Below, in pieces: positions 1-8,773 of a stretch of DNA of 64,000 bases (positions are counted from its first letter, which is position 1; every line of letters begins with the position of its first letter). A program made the position numbers and the translations under genes. Origin of the DNA: Lewinellaceae bacterium (lineage in GTDB: Bacteria; Bacteroidota; Bacteroidia; Chitinophagales; Saprospiraceae); assembly GCA_020636025.1 (NCBI GenBank), contig JACJYQ010000005.1, positions 186,001 to 250,000 of the forward strand. The letters run 5' to 3'. The notes under the pieces are model-generated. The model had not been told where the DNA came from, did no database searches, and saw only the letters and a program-made list of their open reading frames with translations.

Positions 1-2883
1 AAAATCGCTCAACAGGTTTCCCATGGTATCGGTTACGATGCCTTCGAGGTCAACCGGCATTAGGGCTTTAAGGGTATCTACCGGTCCGGAAGGACCACTG
101 ATATTGGTGGTAGCTACCCGATATTCTGGTAACGCCAGGTGCATGGCAGGGTCGCCGAGCAAGGTAAAGCGTCGGGCATTTTGGATATCTGATGTCAGAA
201 TATTTTTTGAGTCCTTCAGCACGCGCCCGATGCTGCGGTATTCGCCATTCAGTTTGTTGAAAATGATGCTTTGAACAGCATCTGTGAGGTCTTCGTTGCC
301 ATTTATGTATACGGAACGAACCGTTGTGAATAGCGCAATAGCGCCTGAATTAACTTTTAACAGGGCCTGTTCTCCCCCGGTCAGCGTGGTGTAATCATCA
401 TATCCACCAAAAGTACAAGTGGCTGTGATGATGATTGGATAGCGGTTTGGATTATCCCAACTGGCAATGTCGTTATTGTCAATTACCCTTTCCTGCGACC
501 AGCCGCGCGGACCTCCGTGACCAATGTACTGGGTAACCAGATTTCCTTTAAAAATATTGGAATTGATGGCCGATTTGGCATCCGGGAAACGCTGGCCCGC
601 AGAGGTTGCTATTTGTTGGTAAGCATCGAAATACACCTTTTCATTGTTAAACCAGTTTTCCGCCTGGGAATTGGCAATGGAAAGCTTGTCGGCTTGCTTG
701 ATGTGTGCATTCCCGTCTTCATCGTCGGCAATGAACAAGGCTCTTAGGTGCCAATCGCCCAGCAAAGCCGGATCGACATCATAGGCGATGATCTTATTCA
801 CCAGGGCCTCCGCTTCACTTACGCTGCGTGGAACCAACCTGCCCACAGATATGTCCAGGGCTCCTGTAAGCGCACCGCCTTCATTGGGACTCAACAAGCC
901 AAAATAATCATCGGAAGGAAATGCATTGATCGGGCTGAATGATTCCTGAGTTTCAAAAACAGGGATAAAATCCTTGTTTTCCGTACTATTTGTATTGTTT
1001 TTTGGATCAAATGAACCATCACCGAATAAAAGGCAGTATTCAAAATCATTGTTGCGCTCCAATAACATGCGCAGAAAATCACGCATGGCGGTTGGGTCCT
1101 TTCCACCAGAAGAGAACTCGTTAAACAGTTGATCCACATTGACCATTTCCACCTTTAATCCACTGTAACTGCGGCGGTGTTCGGCAAGCCGGGTCGCCTG
1201 TGCCTCGAACTCGGGATGATATATGATCACCTGTTCGGGATCCTGGAGCCCGTGCAGGTTTTGGTTGCCAATTTTACCGACTGTTTGCTCTGGAGCAAGG
1301 AAGTCTCCTGATTCATTGAAAGCAATAAAATTGCGCAAAACGCCTTGGGTAGTTGCCCCAAATTCCAGATTACCCCCGCTTAAAGTTGTTTCCTGCAGAT
1401 ACGGAACCTGCGGGTCACTGATGTCCCAGACTTTTATGTTGCTACCGGCTGATGATAACCGGAACAAGGCGCTGGGTTCATTAATGGTGTTCAAATCTCG
1501 GAAGCCCATTGAAGAGCCACTCATCACCAATTTACGTCGGACATTTACTTCTATATAATCCAGCCATCCTTCACTTTGGGCGCTCACATTCGGATAGTTT
1601 ACTTCTACAGTAATGGCATCTGCTGCGGGATTAAATGTACCAACCAGTGTTGCATTGGCTGCAAACGGGGCGTCACCATTGGCTGTATTTACACTTGGAA
1701 TATTTCTGGAAATGGTGGCTCCTGACACTTCAAAGCGAACGCTCTGACCCACATCGCTGCGGCCTACAAATTCTCCTCTTATTCGCGCTGTGCTGCCGCT
1801 AACGGCATTGGGAAAATTAAATTGGTAACTTCTGGAACGAGTTTGATAAAAATAATCTCCAAACCAACGTTTCCCTGAGCCTTGAGAAGATGAATTGAAA
1901 TTCAATAAATTCGTTTTTTCGTCTTCAATACGGCCATAATCATCAAATTCTTCTGTGACATAAGTGGCCGGCACGCTGGCTTGATTGGCAATACGCAGTC
2001 CACTTCCACCTTCCACTTTTATAAAATACCAGGCATCTCGGTCATATAGATTTACCTTGGTTCTTAGCTCCGGATCGGTGCTGCTTGGGCTGTATTCCAT
2101 GTAACGTGGCCCAACAGCATAAAAAAGGATATAATCACCTTGATCAAATTTACCGTCGTTTTCACCTACTACCTGAATGGCGTTTTCCAGCAGGTCATCA
2201 GGACGGTCGTCACCGTTTGTTTCAGGAAGCATTTTACCGCCATTGCCATATAGTCTGATTGTACGCGGATCAATATTGTCAAGATTGCTGATTCCTAGTG
2301 TGTTTTTGAGGTAATTGTAATCCAGCTTGTACATGCCGCTCTCTGATACACCGAATTTGTAAATCTCTCCGGTGCTCAGCACAGAGTTAAATGTAAATGG
2401 GCCACCACGCTCGGTCACCGGGGTTTCGGGAACCGGCAACAATTCAACCCGAATATTCAGGGTGAATGAAACAGCCCGCTCGTAACCCGAGCCAGCCTTT
2501 CTGATCGGAAGCACTTTTACACGGCCGTAAAAAAGTTTTTTCTCCTGCTCAACCAGGGTACTCAAACCAAGCTCATTTGCTAACACCGCATCATCCGTCG
2601 ACTTTTTCTTGGAAAAAGCTTCCCACTGAACAGAAACTACTTCTGCGGAAATCTTGGCATTGCCTGAAATCGGGAACCTTTCAGAAAAAACGGGTATGCT
2701 TCGTGCTTCGTCGGGATAAGAACATCCCTCAAACTTCCAGACTTCCTGTTTGTCACCATTGAGGAGAGTCCATAAGGAAGGCTCATTTGCCCAACGCAAT
2801 TCGCGTGTGATGGTAAATGAATTCTGTGCATTCAACAAAAATGAAGAAAACAGAAGGACGAACAGCAGAATTTGATTTTTCAT
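1..2883 (-). CDS. porU: PorU, T9SS C-terminal signal peptidase (partial)
   Basis: Open minus-strand frame from the ATG at 2881-2883 to the window edge (961 codons seen; the C-terminus lies outside). PorU is the surface protease of the type IX secretion system that removes cargo C-terminal signals and attaches cargo to the cell surface. An N-terminal signal peptide of about 19 residues ends in LLNAQ. A long beta-rich region follows, then a gingipain-like peptidase C25 domain from about residue 545. The catalytic pair is visible: His789 in the YIGHGG motif and Cys823 in the TATCTFGG motif. The five T9SS cargo proteins in this window would be its substrates. Family assignment is firm; PorU rather than another C25 protease rests on the long N-terminal region and lack of a sorting domain in the part seen. 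Confidence 0.9.
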   Translation of the reverse strand, partial: MKNQILLFVLLFSSFLLNAQNSFTITRELRWANEPSLWTLLNGDKQEVWKFEGCSYPDEARSIPVFSERFPISGNAKISAEVVSVQWEAFSKKKSTDDAVLANELGLSTLVEQEKKLFYGRVKVLPIRKAGSGYERAVSFTLNIRVELLPVPETPVTERGGPFTFNSVLSTGEIYKFGVSESGMYKLDYNYLKNTLGISNLDNIDPRTIRLYGNGGKMLPETNGDDRPDDLLENAIQVVGENDGKFDQGDYILFYAVGPRYMEYSPSSTDPELRTKVNLYDRDAWYFIKVEGGSGLRIANQASVPATYVTEEFDDYGRIEDEKTNLLNFNSSSQGSGKRWFGDYFYQTRSRSYQFNFPNAVSGSTARIRGEFVGRSDVGQSVRFEVSGATISRNIPSVNTANGDAPFAANATLVGTFNPAADAITVEVNYPNVSAQSEGWLDYIEVNVRRKLVMSGSSMGFRDLNTINEPSALFRLSSAGSNIKVWDISDPQVPYLQETTLSGGNLEFGATTQGVLRNFIAFNESGDFLAPEQTVGKIGNQNLHGLQDPEQVIIYHPEFEAQATRLAEHRRSYSGLKVEMVNVDQLFNEFSSGGKDPTAMRDFLRMLLERNNDFEYCLLFGDGSFDPKNNTNSTENKDFIPVFETQESFSPINAFPSDDYFGLLSPNEGGALTGALDISVGRLVPRSVSEAEALVNKIIAYDVDPALLGDWHLRALFIADDEDGNAHIKQADKLSIANSQAENWFNNEKVYFDAYQQIATSAGQRFPDAKSAINSNIFKGNLVTQYIGHGGPRGWSQERVIDNNDIASWDNPNRYPIIITATCTFGGYDDYTTLTGGEQALLKVNSGAIALFTTVRSVYINGNEDLTDAVQSIIFNKLNGEYRSIGRVLKDSKNILTSDIQNARRFTLLGDPAMHLALPEYRVATTNISGPSGPVDTLKALMPVDLEGIVTDTMGNLLSDF

Positions 2884-2942
2884 AATTGATTCCTGATTTT
2901 TCGATTTTCGGAATTGGCGCGGGCGATACGGATATGGTTGCC

Positions 2943-2950
2943 CAAAGCTA
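2943..2950 (-). promoter_or_regulatory. Possible -7 promoter element of porU
   Basis: The minus strand reads TAGCTTTG, matching the Bacteroidota -7 consensus TAnnTTTG, about 60 bp upstream of the porU start. No well-spaced TTG -33 element was found, so this is a weak call. Confidence 0.35.
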
Positions 2951-3013
2951 ACGAACAGCCAAAAAGCCTTTGTGGTTTAATGCATTCATGTCGCGAAATG
3001 ACGAGAGAGGAAG

Positions 3014-3062
3014 AATGGTTAATGGATAATGGTGAATGATTAATGGTTAATGGTTAATGGGG
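3014..3062. repeat. Heptamer tandem array AATGNNN (7 units)
   Basis: Seven consecutive 7-bp units all begin with AATG: GTT, GAT, GTG, ATT, GTT, GTT, GGG as the variable triplets. The array lies between divergent porU and the UbiA-like gene. The same kind of unit recurs at 48346-48387 and, on the other strand, at 48473-48563. Confidence 0.85.
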
Positions 3063-3098
3063 ATTTTTATTGATTTCAAAAGTCGATCTTTACCCTTG

Positions 3099-3875
3099 AT
3101 GAAAATCTTTTATGACCTTTTTCGGATCTTTTTTATCGGCATTTGTGCTGTCGCCATGGTATTGCAAACAAAAGCTGTCTTTGGTTTGCCCTTGGAGCCA
3201 GGTATATTGGAAGGATTTATTTTTGGGGGAACCATTTTTGGATATCATTTTACCCACCCCGAAAGGCATTTCAGGGTCATTGCCTTTGGTGCCGGAGCTG
3301 CCGGAGCTTTGTGTTTTGTCGCCTGGGCCAGATCGTTTCATTTGGTATTAATTGCTGCTTTTCCAGTTCTTTTCTGGCTGGCCTATTATGGATTCAGGAG
3401 GCCCGGCAACCGGGTGGGTTTGCGAACCTGGGCGCAGGCCAAACCCCTTACTGTGGCCACTGCCTGGGCCTGGGTGACAGTTCTGCTACCTCTCCCAACG
3501 GATATGTGGGTATTAGCCATTCCTGTATTTCTCACGAGAGCAGCATTTGTGTATGCCCTGGCGCTTGCTTATGATTTCAGTGATATGGACTATGATCGGC
3601 TAAAAGGGCTTTCAACACTAGCGCAAAGCATGGAAGCTTCCAGTAATTTTTCACTGATTAATTGGGCGCTTGTTTTGTCTGGTGTTTTTGTTGCATTAGG
3701 CTATTTTACCGGTGTATATACTTCCTCCCATGTCATGCTGATTTGCTTGTCATTGGGTTTCAGCGCCTGGTTTATTCATTTTATACTGAAAAAATCTGCC
3801 TGGCATGCCTTTCACAAAACACTGATTGATGCGCTTTTGCCATTTCAATCCCTGCTTATTCTACTTTTGCGCTGA
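3099..3875 (+). CDS. UbiA-like polytopic membrane protein
   Basis: Integral membrane protein of about 258 aa with roughly seven hydrophobic segments. The motif around DFSDMDYDRLKG resembles the second Asp-rich motif of the UbiA prenyltransferase superfamily, whose members move isoprenoid chains onto aromatic or other acceptors. The first Asp-rich motif (NDxxD type) is not obvious, so catalytic activity is uncertain. An ATG at 3057 is in frame but falls inside the heptamer array; the ATG at 3099 starts directly before the first hydrophobic segment and is preferred. The lipoprotein gene follows after 29 bp on the same strand, suggesting co-transcription. Confidence 0.6.
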   Translation: MKIFYDLFRIFFIGICAVAMVLQTKAVFGLPLEPGILEGFIFGGTIFGYHFTHPERHFRVIAFGAGAAGALCFVAWARSFHLVLIAAFPVLFWLAYYGFRRPGNRVGLRTWAQAKPLTVATAWAWVTVLLPLPTDMWVLAIPVFLTRAAFVYALALAYDFSDMDYDRLKGLSTLAQSMEASSNFSLINWALVLSGVFVALGYFTGVYTSSHVMLICLSLGFSAWFIHFILKKSAWHAFHKTLIDALLPFQSLLILLLR

Positions 3876-3904
3876 AAAACTTACGTGAACAGCCATCCGG
3901 GTGT

Positions 3905-4648
3905 ATGATGCGGACCATTTTCGCTTTTTTCTTACTGACAACTTTGTTTTATGCTGCTTGTGGCGATCAGGACAGGCGGGATATTGAGGATTATTATTTT
4001 CCGGTAAAAAAATTGCGCAAAGGGCAGGTGTATGAATATGCGGTGTCCAACCAGGACTCAATTACACTAGAGTATTGGTATTACCGGGGATTGGTCAGGG
4101 ATAGCGGTTTGTTCCTGGTAGGGACATTTTATGATCAGAATTTTGAGATCAGACAAATTGTCCGGGAAAAAATCACCCACACAGGCTCCATTGCCAAGGA
4201 GTGCAACCTCTACGAAACAGATCAGGGCCTGGAAAACGGGCAAAGGCAGATCCCTACCAATATCGAGTCGCCAAACCTGTTTCCATTTTCCGTACGCGAC
4301 TCTTCGGGAATTTTTGAGTTTAAACTGAATTTCAGCAATCCGGCATTCCCGGATGCCAATATTTACTTAAACAGAAAGCGGCGATACATAGGCAACGTAC
4401 CCGATTTTGAATTCAACGGAAAAAATTATCCCTGCATCAGGTTCGCTTATTACGAATCCATCAGCACCCAAAAAACCGGTGCTCCCGATCTGGAAACATT
4501 CGGAGAGGAACGGTATGCCAAAGGCCTCGGATTGGTGTACTACAAAAAATCCTACGGTGATGGGGCCTTCCACGTTGAGGGAAGACTCACCGATATTTTC
4601 TCCATGGGTGAATTGGAGCAGCGCGCCGCAGAAACCCTGGGGGAATAA
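3905..4648 (+). CDS. Predicted lipoprotein of unknown function
   Basis: 247 aa. The N-terminus is a lipoprotein signal: a short hydrophobic stretch followed by the lipobox FYAAC, with acylated Cys near residue 19. The mature part is hydrophilic, beta-rich and contains no motif I recognise. A second ATG immediately follows the first, so the start could be 3908. The stop at 4646-4648 lies only 1 bp from the stop of the convergent M28 peptidase gene, so the two transcripts must overlap or terminate inside each other. Likely in one unit with the UbiA-like gene upstream. Confidence 0.75.
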   Translation: MMRTIFAFFLLTTLFYAACGDQDRRDIEDYYFPVKKLRKGQVYEYAVSNQDSITLEYWYYRGLVRDSGLFLVGTFYDQNFEIRQIVREKITHTGSIAKECNLYETDQGLENGQRQIPTNIESPNLFPFSVRDSSGIFEFKLNFSNPAFPDANIYLNRKRRYIGNVPDFEFNGKNYPCIRFAYYESISTQKTGAPDLETFGEERYAKGLGLVYYKKSYGDGAFHVEGRLTDIFSMGELEQRAAETLGE

Positions 4649-4649
4649 T

Positions 4650-6089
4650 TTACAACCCGTATTTATCAATCAGGTACACCAGTGCAGCCATACTCGCGGC
4701 TCCCATTTCCAGTTCGCGTTTATTTACCTTGTCAAAAGTATCATTGGCCGTGTGGTGGTAATCGAAATACCGTTGAGAATCTGGTGAGTACCCGGAAAGC
4801 AATGCTTTAGTGCTTCTAAGCGGACCAATATCTGCGCCTGAGCCGCCACGGGCGATGGTGAGTCCATAAGGCTCGAACAAAGGTTCCAGGTCTCTGACTT
4901 TCTCAAAAAAACCAGAGAATACAGTTGAGTCGGCCTCAAAGGTGAAACCACGTGGTGTAAAGCCACCGGCATCACTTTCAAGGGCAAAAAGGTGTTTTTC
5001 ATTTTTTCTGGTCGCTTCTTCTGCGTATTGCTTTCCACCTCTCGAGCCATTTTCCTCATTCATAAACATTACACAACGAATGGTATTTTTTGGTTTGTAG
5101 CCAACGGCCTTTAGAATGCGCAATACATCCATACTTTGAACACAACCGGCGCCATCGTCGTGAGCGCCGTGGCCCACATCCCAGCTGTCCAGGTGGCCAC
5201 CAATGATAATGATGGATTCCGGATGTTCAGAACCGCGAATTTCACCAATCACGTTAAAAGAAGGTTTGTCGTCCAGCATTTCGCAATTAAGCTTCATGTA
5301 TAGCTGGTGTTTAGGATTTTCCTGTAGGGCAGCCGACAATTTCTCTGCAGCCAGGGTACTGATGGCTGCTGCCGGGATTCTGGGTTGTTCCGGGTCGTAA
5401 ATAAGGGTTCCTGTATGCGGAAAATCATCCATAGCCAGTGTCATGCTCCTGACCAGAACAGCAGCAGCTCCGTATTTCGCAGCCCGTGAAGCGCCATGAA
5501 CTCGCTGATCCACAGCTTTCCCGTATGCATTAAATGTGCGGATAAAAGTCGGATCCATAGGGCGGTTATAAAAAACGACCTTTCCTTTTATTCCTTTCTC
5601 CCCCAGTTTTTCCAACTCTGACCATTCCTTCACCTCTACAACTCCTGCTACGATACCTGCCTGAGGAAGCCCTTCTCCCGGTGTTGCCACAGATCCACCC
5701 AATGCCAGCGCTGGCAGGTCAATGTTGCCTCCTTTCTTATTGCCGATCAGCCTGACTTCTTCTTTTGCTCCCCGAACCCAGTGGGGTACCATGCAGGGTT
5801 GTAACCAAACTGAATCCAGATGAAGTGTATCCAACACAGATTTTGTCCAGGCAACTGCTTTTTCAGCTCCCGTGCTTCCACTCAGTCGGTGGCCAATTTG
5901 AAGTGACAGATACTCCAGCCATTGATAACAACGGCCATCTATGAACATCTGGTCATAGATTTTGTCGATGGTTTTGGCATCTTCAGTTGAATGTGAGGAT
6001 TGAGCCTGAGCGATACTTAGTGTACAAATAAGAATAAGTAAAAACGAGGTGAAGTTTTTGAGTAAACGAAGATTTTTCAGATTTGTCAT
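4650..6089 (-). CDS. Secreted M28 family zinc aminopeptidase/carboxypeptidase
   Basis: 479 aa with a signal peptide ending near SIAQAQ. The layout matches plasma glutamate carboxypeptidase-like M28 enzymes: an N-terminal part, a protease-associated insert around residues 130-260, then the M28 catalytic core. The dinuclear zinc ligands are visible in order: His in GGHLDSWD (about residue 298), Asp in HDDGAG, the Glu pair in MNEENG, Asp in ESDAGG and His in DYHHTAND. It should cleave amino acids or dipeptides from peptides outside the inner membrane. It is convergent with the lipoprotein gene and divergent from the S9 peptidase gene, which may point to peptide scavenging, an inference. Confidence 0.9.
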   Translation of the reverse strand: MTNLKNLRLLKNFTSFLLILICTLSIAQAQSSHSTEDAKTIDKIYDQMFIDGRCYQWLEYLSLQIGHRLSGSTGAEKAVAWTKSVLDTLHLDSVWLQPCMVPHWVRGAKEEVRLIGNKKGGNIDLPALALGGSVATPGEGLPQAGIVAGVVEVKEWSELEKLGEKGIKGKVVFYNRPMDPTFIRTFNAYGKAVDQRVHGASRAAKYGAAAVLVRSMTLAMDDFPHTGTLIYDPEQPRIPAAAISTLAAEKLSAALQENPKHQLYMKLNCEMLDDKPSFNVIGEIRGSEHPESIIIIGGHLDSWDVGHGAHDDGAGCVQSMDVLRILKAVGYKPKNTIRCVMFMNEENGSRGGKQYAEEATRKNEKHLFALESDAGGFTPRGFTFEADSTVFSGFFEKVRDLEPLFEPYGLTIARGGSGADIGPLRSTKALLSGYSPDSQRYFDYHHTANDTFDKVNKRELEMGAASMAALVYLIDKYGL

Positions 6090-6489
6090 TTTTTAAAATT
6101 TGTAAAATTTTATTCTTTTTCAAACGAAAAATAGGCAAACATATAGCCTTATGTTTCGATATTATGGCCAATTGCAGAATTAACAAACAAAAACAAGGAG
6201 CAATAATAATGTGGATGATTGATTTTTTTTTGCAAATTTTTTCAGACAGTAAAAAAAACAAGCACTCTTCTTGTACAAATCACACAAAGCTAAATTACCT
6301 TTGCAATCAGAAAGTAATCTACTTTAAGAATAATTTGGTTTTATTTGGTTAGGGCTGAGGTAGTGCTGTGGTGGCACTGCCTCATTTTTTTTATCTGCCG
6401 AAATGTAACCAGAAAAACAAAGAGTTGGTGGCAAAATGGGATAAAGGAGGCTATTTTTGCCGCCATTGTTAATTGGCCTATATCAAAAT
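6090..6489. other. Divergent intergenic region, AT-rich
   Basis: About 400 bp between two divergently transcribed secreted peptidase genes. It contains one good plus-strand promoter (6271-6303) and a weaker minus-strand -7 match TATGTTTG at 6136-6143. Short open frames here have no coding character and start in AT-rich tracts. No RNA structure was recognised. Confidence 0.6.
6271..6303 (+). promoter_or_regulatory. Bacteroidota-type promoter upstream of S9 peptidase
   Basis: TTG at 6271-6273 and TACCTTTG at 6296-6303 are separated by 22 bp, matching the TTG/TAnnTTTG pattern. Transcription would start near 6310, leaving an untranslated leader of about 180 nt before the ATG at 6490. Confidence 0.6.
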
Positions 6490-8634
6490 ATGAAAAAAGC
6501 TCTCCAACTGTTTTTACTGTTTTTCCCACTCCTTCTAAGTGCCCAGAATAAAATTTCCATGGCTGATGCCATTCTCAAAGGCTACAGCACACTGGCACCT
6601 GATAACCTCCGTCAAATTCAATGGATTCCGGGCTCCTCAAAATTTACTCATTTGGTGAATAACAAGCTGGTTTTGGTAAGCGCCGGGGCCAACAGTGTAG
6701 ACACGCTCGATCTGCTTCCTGAGATAAATGAGAAACGAGTTGCCATGTCTGCCAAGCCATTGGAAATGCTGCCCTCCGTTCATTGGACAGGTGTGGGGCA
6801 GTATTGGTTCGAGAAGGACAACGAGATTTTCACCTATTCCAAAAAAGGAGATCTGCAAAGGGTTAATTGGTATCCTGAGGATGCCGGCAATGTGGATATT
6901 GATGAAAAGACCTATAAAGTTGCCTACACTAAAAATGATGGGCTTTGGGTGAATATCGGTGGAAAAGAGCTGGGTGTTGCCCAAAGCGAAGGAGAAGGAA
7001 TTGTATACGGTAAAAGTGTGCACCGCGAAGAATTCGGCATTTATAAAGGAACGTTCTGGAGTCCATCAGGCCGCAAACTGGCCTATTATCGCATGGATGA
7101 AAGCATGGTTACAAAATACCCCATTTATGTCCTGGATTCTATGCCTGCACAAGTCCGGGAAATCAGATATCCTTTTTCCGGGACCAAAAGCCATCACGTA
7201 ACGCTGGGCGTTTATGACACGCAAAGTGGCAAAAGCATTTACCTGAAGACCCTGCCTGAAGGTGGCGACCCTGAGCAATACCTCACCAATATTTCCTGGA
7301 CACCCGACGACAAATATATTTTAATAGCCGTCCTGAACAGGGCACAGAATCACATGTGGTTGAACCAGTACGATGCCTCAAGCGGCGCTTTTGTGAAAAC
7401 CATTTTTGAAGAACAAAATGACAAATGGGTGGAGCCCGAGCACCCTGCCGAATTTGTGCCCGGCAGCAACACCAAATTTCTATGGCAAAGCGAAAGAAGC
7501 GGCTTTAACCACCTCTATCTGTACGACCTATCAGGAAAAGAACTGAAGCAAATCAGCAAAGGCGCCATGCCTGTAACGGCTTTTTACAAGTTCGACGACT
7601 CTGGTGAAAACTGTTTTTATCAGGTTGCTGATGAAACCGGTATGAACCGGTTTGTATTTTCTGCAAATCTTAAAACTGGAGTATTGACTCGTCTTAGTGA
7701 AGATGAAGGCATTCACAACGCAGAAATTAACAGCACCGGTGAATGGGCTATTGATGTATTCTCCAATACAGCTACCCCAAGATTGATTTACCTATCGAAA
7801 TGGGCTGATCCAGCTAAACGCGAGATCATCTTTGGCGCCAAGAACCCGCTGGATGGATACCAGCTTGGTCTTACCAGAATGCTTACCCTGCCCTCACCCG
7901 GCGGTTTCACGCTAAACGCCCGGATGATACTGCCTCCCGATTTTAACAATGATAAAAAATACCCGGCGCTGGTTTATGTGTACAATGGACCACACGTGCA
8001 ACTTGTAGCCAATACCTGGCTCGGTGGCGCCCAATTATGGATGCACCACATGGCTCAGGAAGGATATGTAGTGTTTGTCCTTGACGGACGAGGATCATCC
8101 AACCGCGGATTTGACTTTGAAAGTGCCATTTTCCGTCACTTGGGAGATGCCGAGATTGAAGACCAGTTAACAGGAGTAAACTATCTGAAAGCACAAACCT
8201 TTATCGACAATGACCGCATCGGTGTGTTTGGCTGGAGTTATGGAGGATTTATGACCACTTCACTCATGACCAGACCCGAAGCGAAAGGCGTATTCCGTTG
8301 CGGTGTTGCCGGAGGCCCGGTCATTGATTGGCGTATGTACGAAATCATGTACACAGAGCGCTACATGGACACACCACAGGAAAATCCGGAAGGCTATGAA
8401 CGCAACAGTTTATTCAACCACATAGATAACCTCGACGGCCGCCTGCTGATGATCCACGGCACTTCCGATGATGTGGTATTATGGCAACATTCCTTGCGCT
8501 ACATCCGAGAATGCGTGAGAAAAAACAAACAAATTGAATACTTCGTATACCCCGAACACCCGCACAATGTTCGCGGTGTCGACCGTGTTCACCTTTTCGA
8601 GAAGATCGAGTTGTTTATAAAAGAGCACCTTTGA
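6490..8634 (+). CDS. S9 family prolyl oligopeptidase, dipeptidyl peptidase IV type
   Basis: 714 aa from the ATG at 6490, chosen over an upstream in-frame start because a clean signal peptide (MKKALQLFLLFFPLLLSAQ) begins there. An N-terminal beta-propeller (about residues 50-450) precedes an alpha/beta-hydrolase domain. The nucleophile is Ser583 in GWSYGG. The acid is Asp660 or 661 in TSDDVV, and the catalytic His is 690 or 692 in HPHN. DPP IV enzymes remove Xaa-Pro dipeptides from peptide N-termini. The export signal and the neighbouring M28 peptidase suggest extracytoplasmic peptide degradation. Confidence 0.92.
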   Translation: MKKALQLFLLFFPLLLSAQNKISMADAILKGYSTLAPDNLRQIQWIPGSSKFTHLVNNKLVLVSAGANSVDTLDLLPEINEKRVAMSAKPLEMLPSVHWTGVGQYWFEKDNEIFTYSKKGDLQRVNWYPEDAGNVDIDEKTYKVAYTKNDGLWVNIGGKELGVAQSEGEGIVYGKSVHREEFGIYKGTFWSPSGRKLAYYRMDESMVTKYPIYVLDSMPAQVREIRYPFSGTKSHHVTLGVYDTQSGKSIYLKTLPEGGDPEQYLTNISWTPDDKYILIAVLNRAQNHMWLNQYDASSGAFVKTIFEEQNDKWVEPEHPAEFVPGSNTKFLWQSERSGFNHLYLYDLSGKELKQISKGAMPVTAFYKFDDSGENCFYQVADETGMNRFVFSANLKTGVLTRLSEDEGIHNAEINSTGEWAIDVFSNTATPRLIYLSKWADPAKREIIFGAKNPLDGYQLGLTRMLTLPSPGGFTLNARMILPPDFNNDKKYPALVYVYNGPHVQLVANTWLGGAQLWMHHMAQEGYVVFVLDGRGSSNRGFDFESAIFRHLGDAEIEDQLTGVNYLKAQTFIDNDRIGVFGWSYGGFMTTSLMTRPEAKGVFRCGVAGGPVIDWRMYEIMYTERYMDTPQENPEGYERNSLFNHIDNLDGRLLMIHGTSDDVVLWQHSLRYIRECVRKNKQIEYFVYPEHPHNVRGVDRVHLFEKIELFIKEHL

Positions 8635-8769
8635 TCAATGTATCAATGCGAAATGTATCAATGCGCAATTTATTCATGTTAGTCCTGTTTTAAGGTTACA
8701 ATTGGTGTAAACCTATTTCAGGACAAGTCAAACCATTGCGCATTGATACATTTCTCATTGGTACATTGG
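8635..8769. repeat. Long nested inverted repeat between convergent genes
   Basis: A 35-nt arm at 8635-8669 pairs with 8735-8769 at 32 of 35 positions. Inside it, 8682-8699 pairs imperfectly with 8707-8724 (13 of 18). The left arm begins right after the stop codon of the S9 peptidase gene, and the right arm ends just before the stop of the convergent permease gene. Each arm contains two near copies of an AATGTATC/AATGCGN unit. It could act as a bidirectional terminator or mRNA 3'-end stabiliser. Confidence 0.85.
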
Positions 8770-8773
8770 TATT

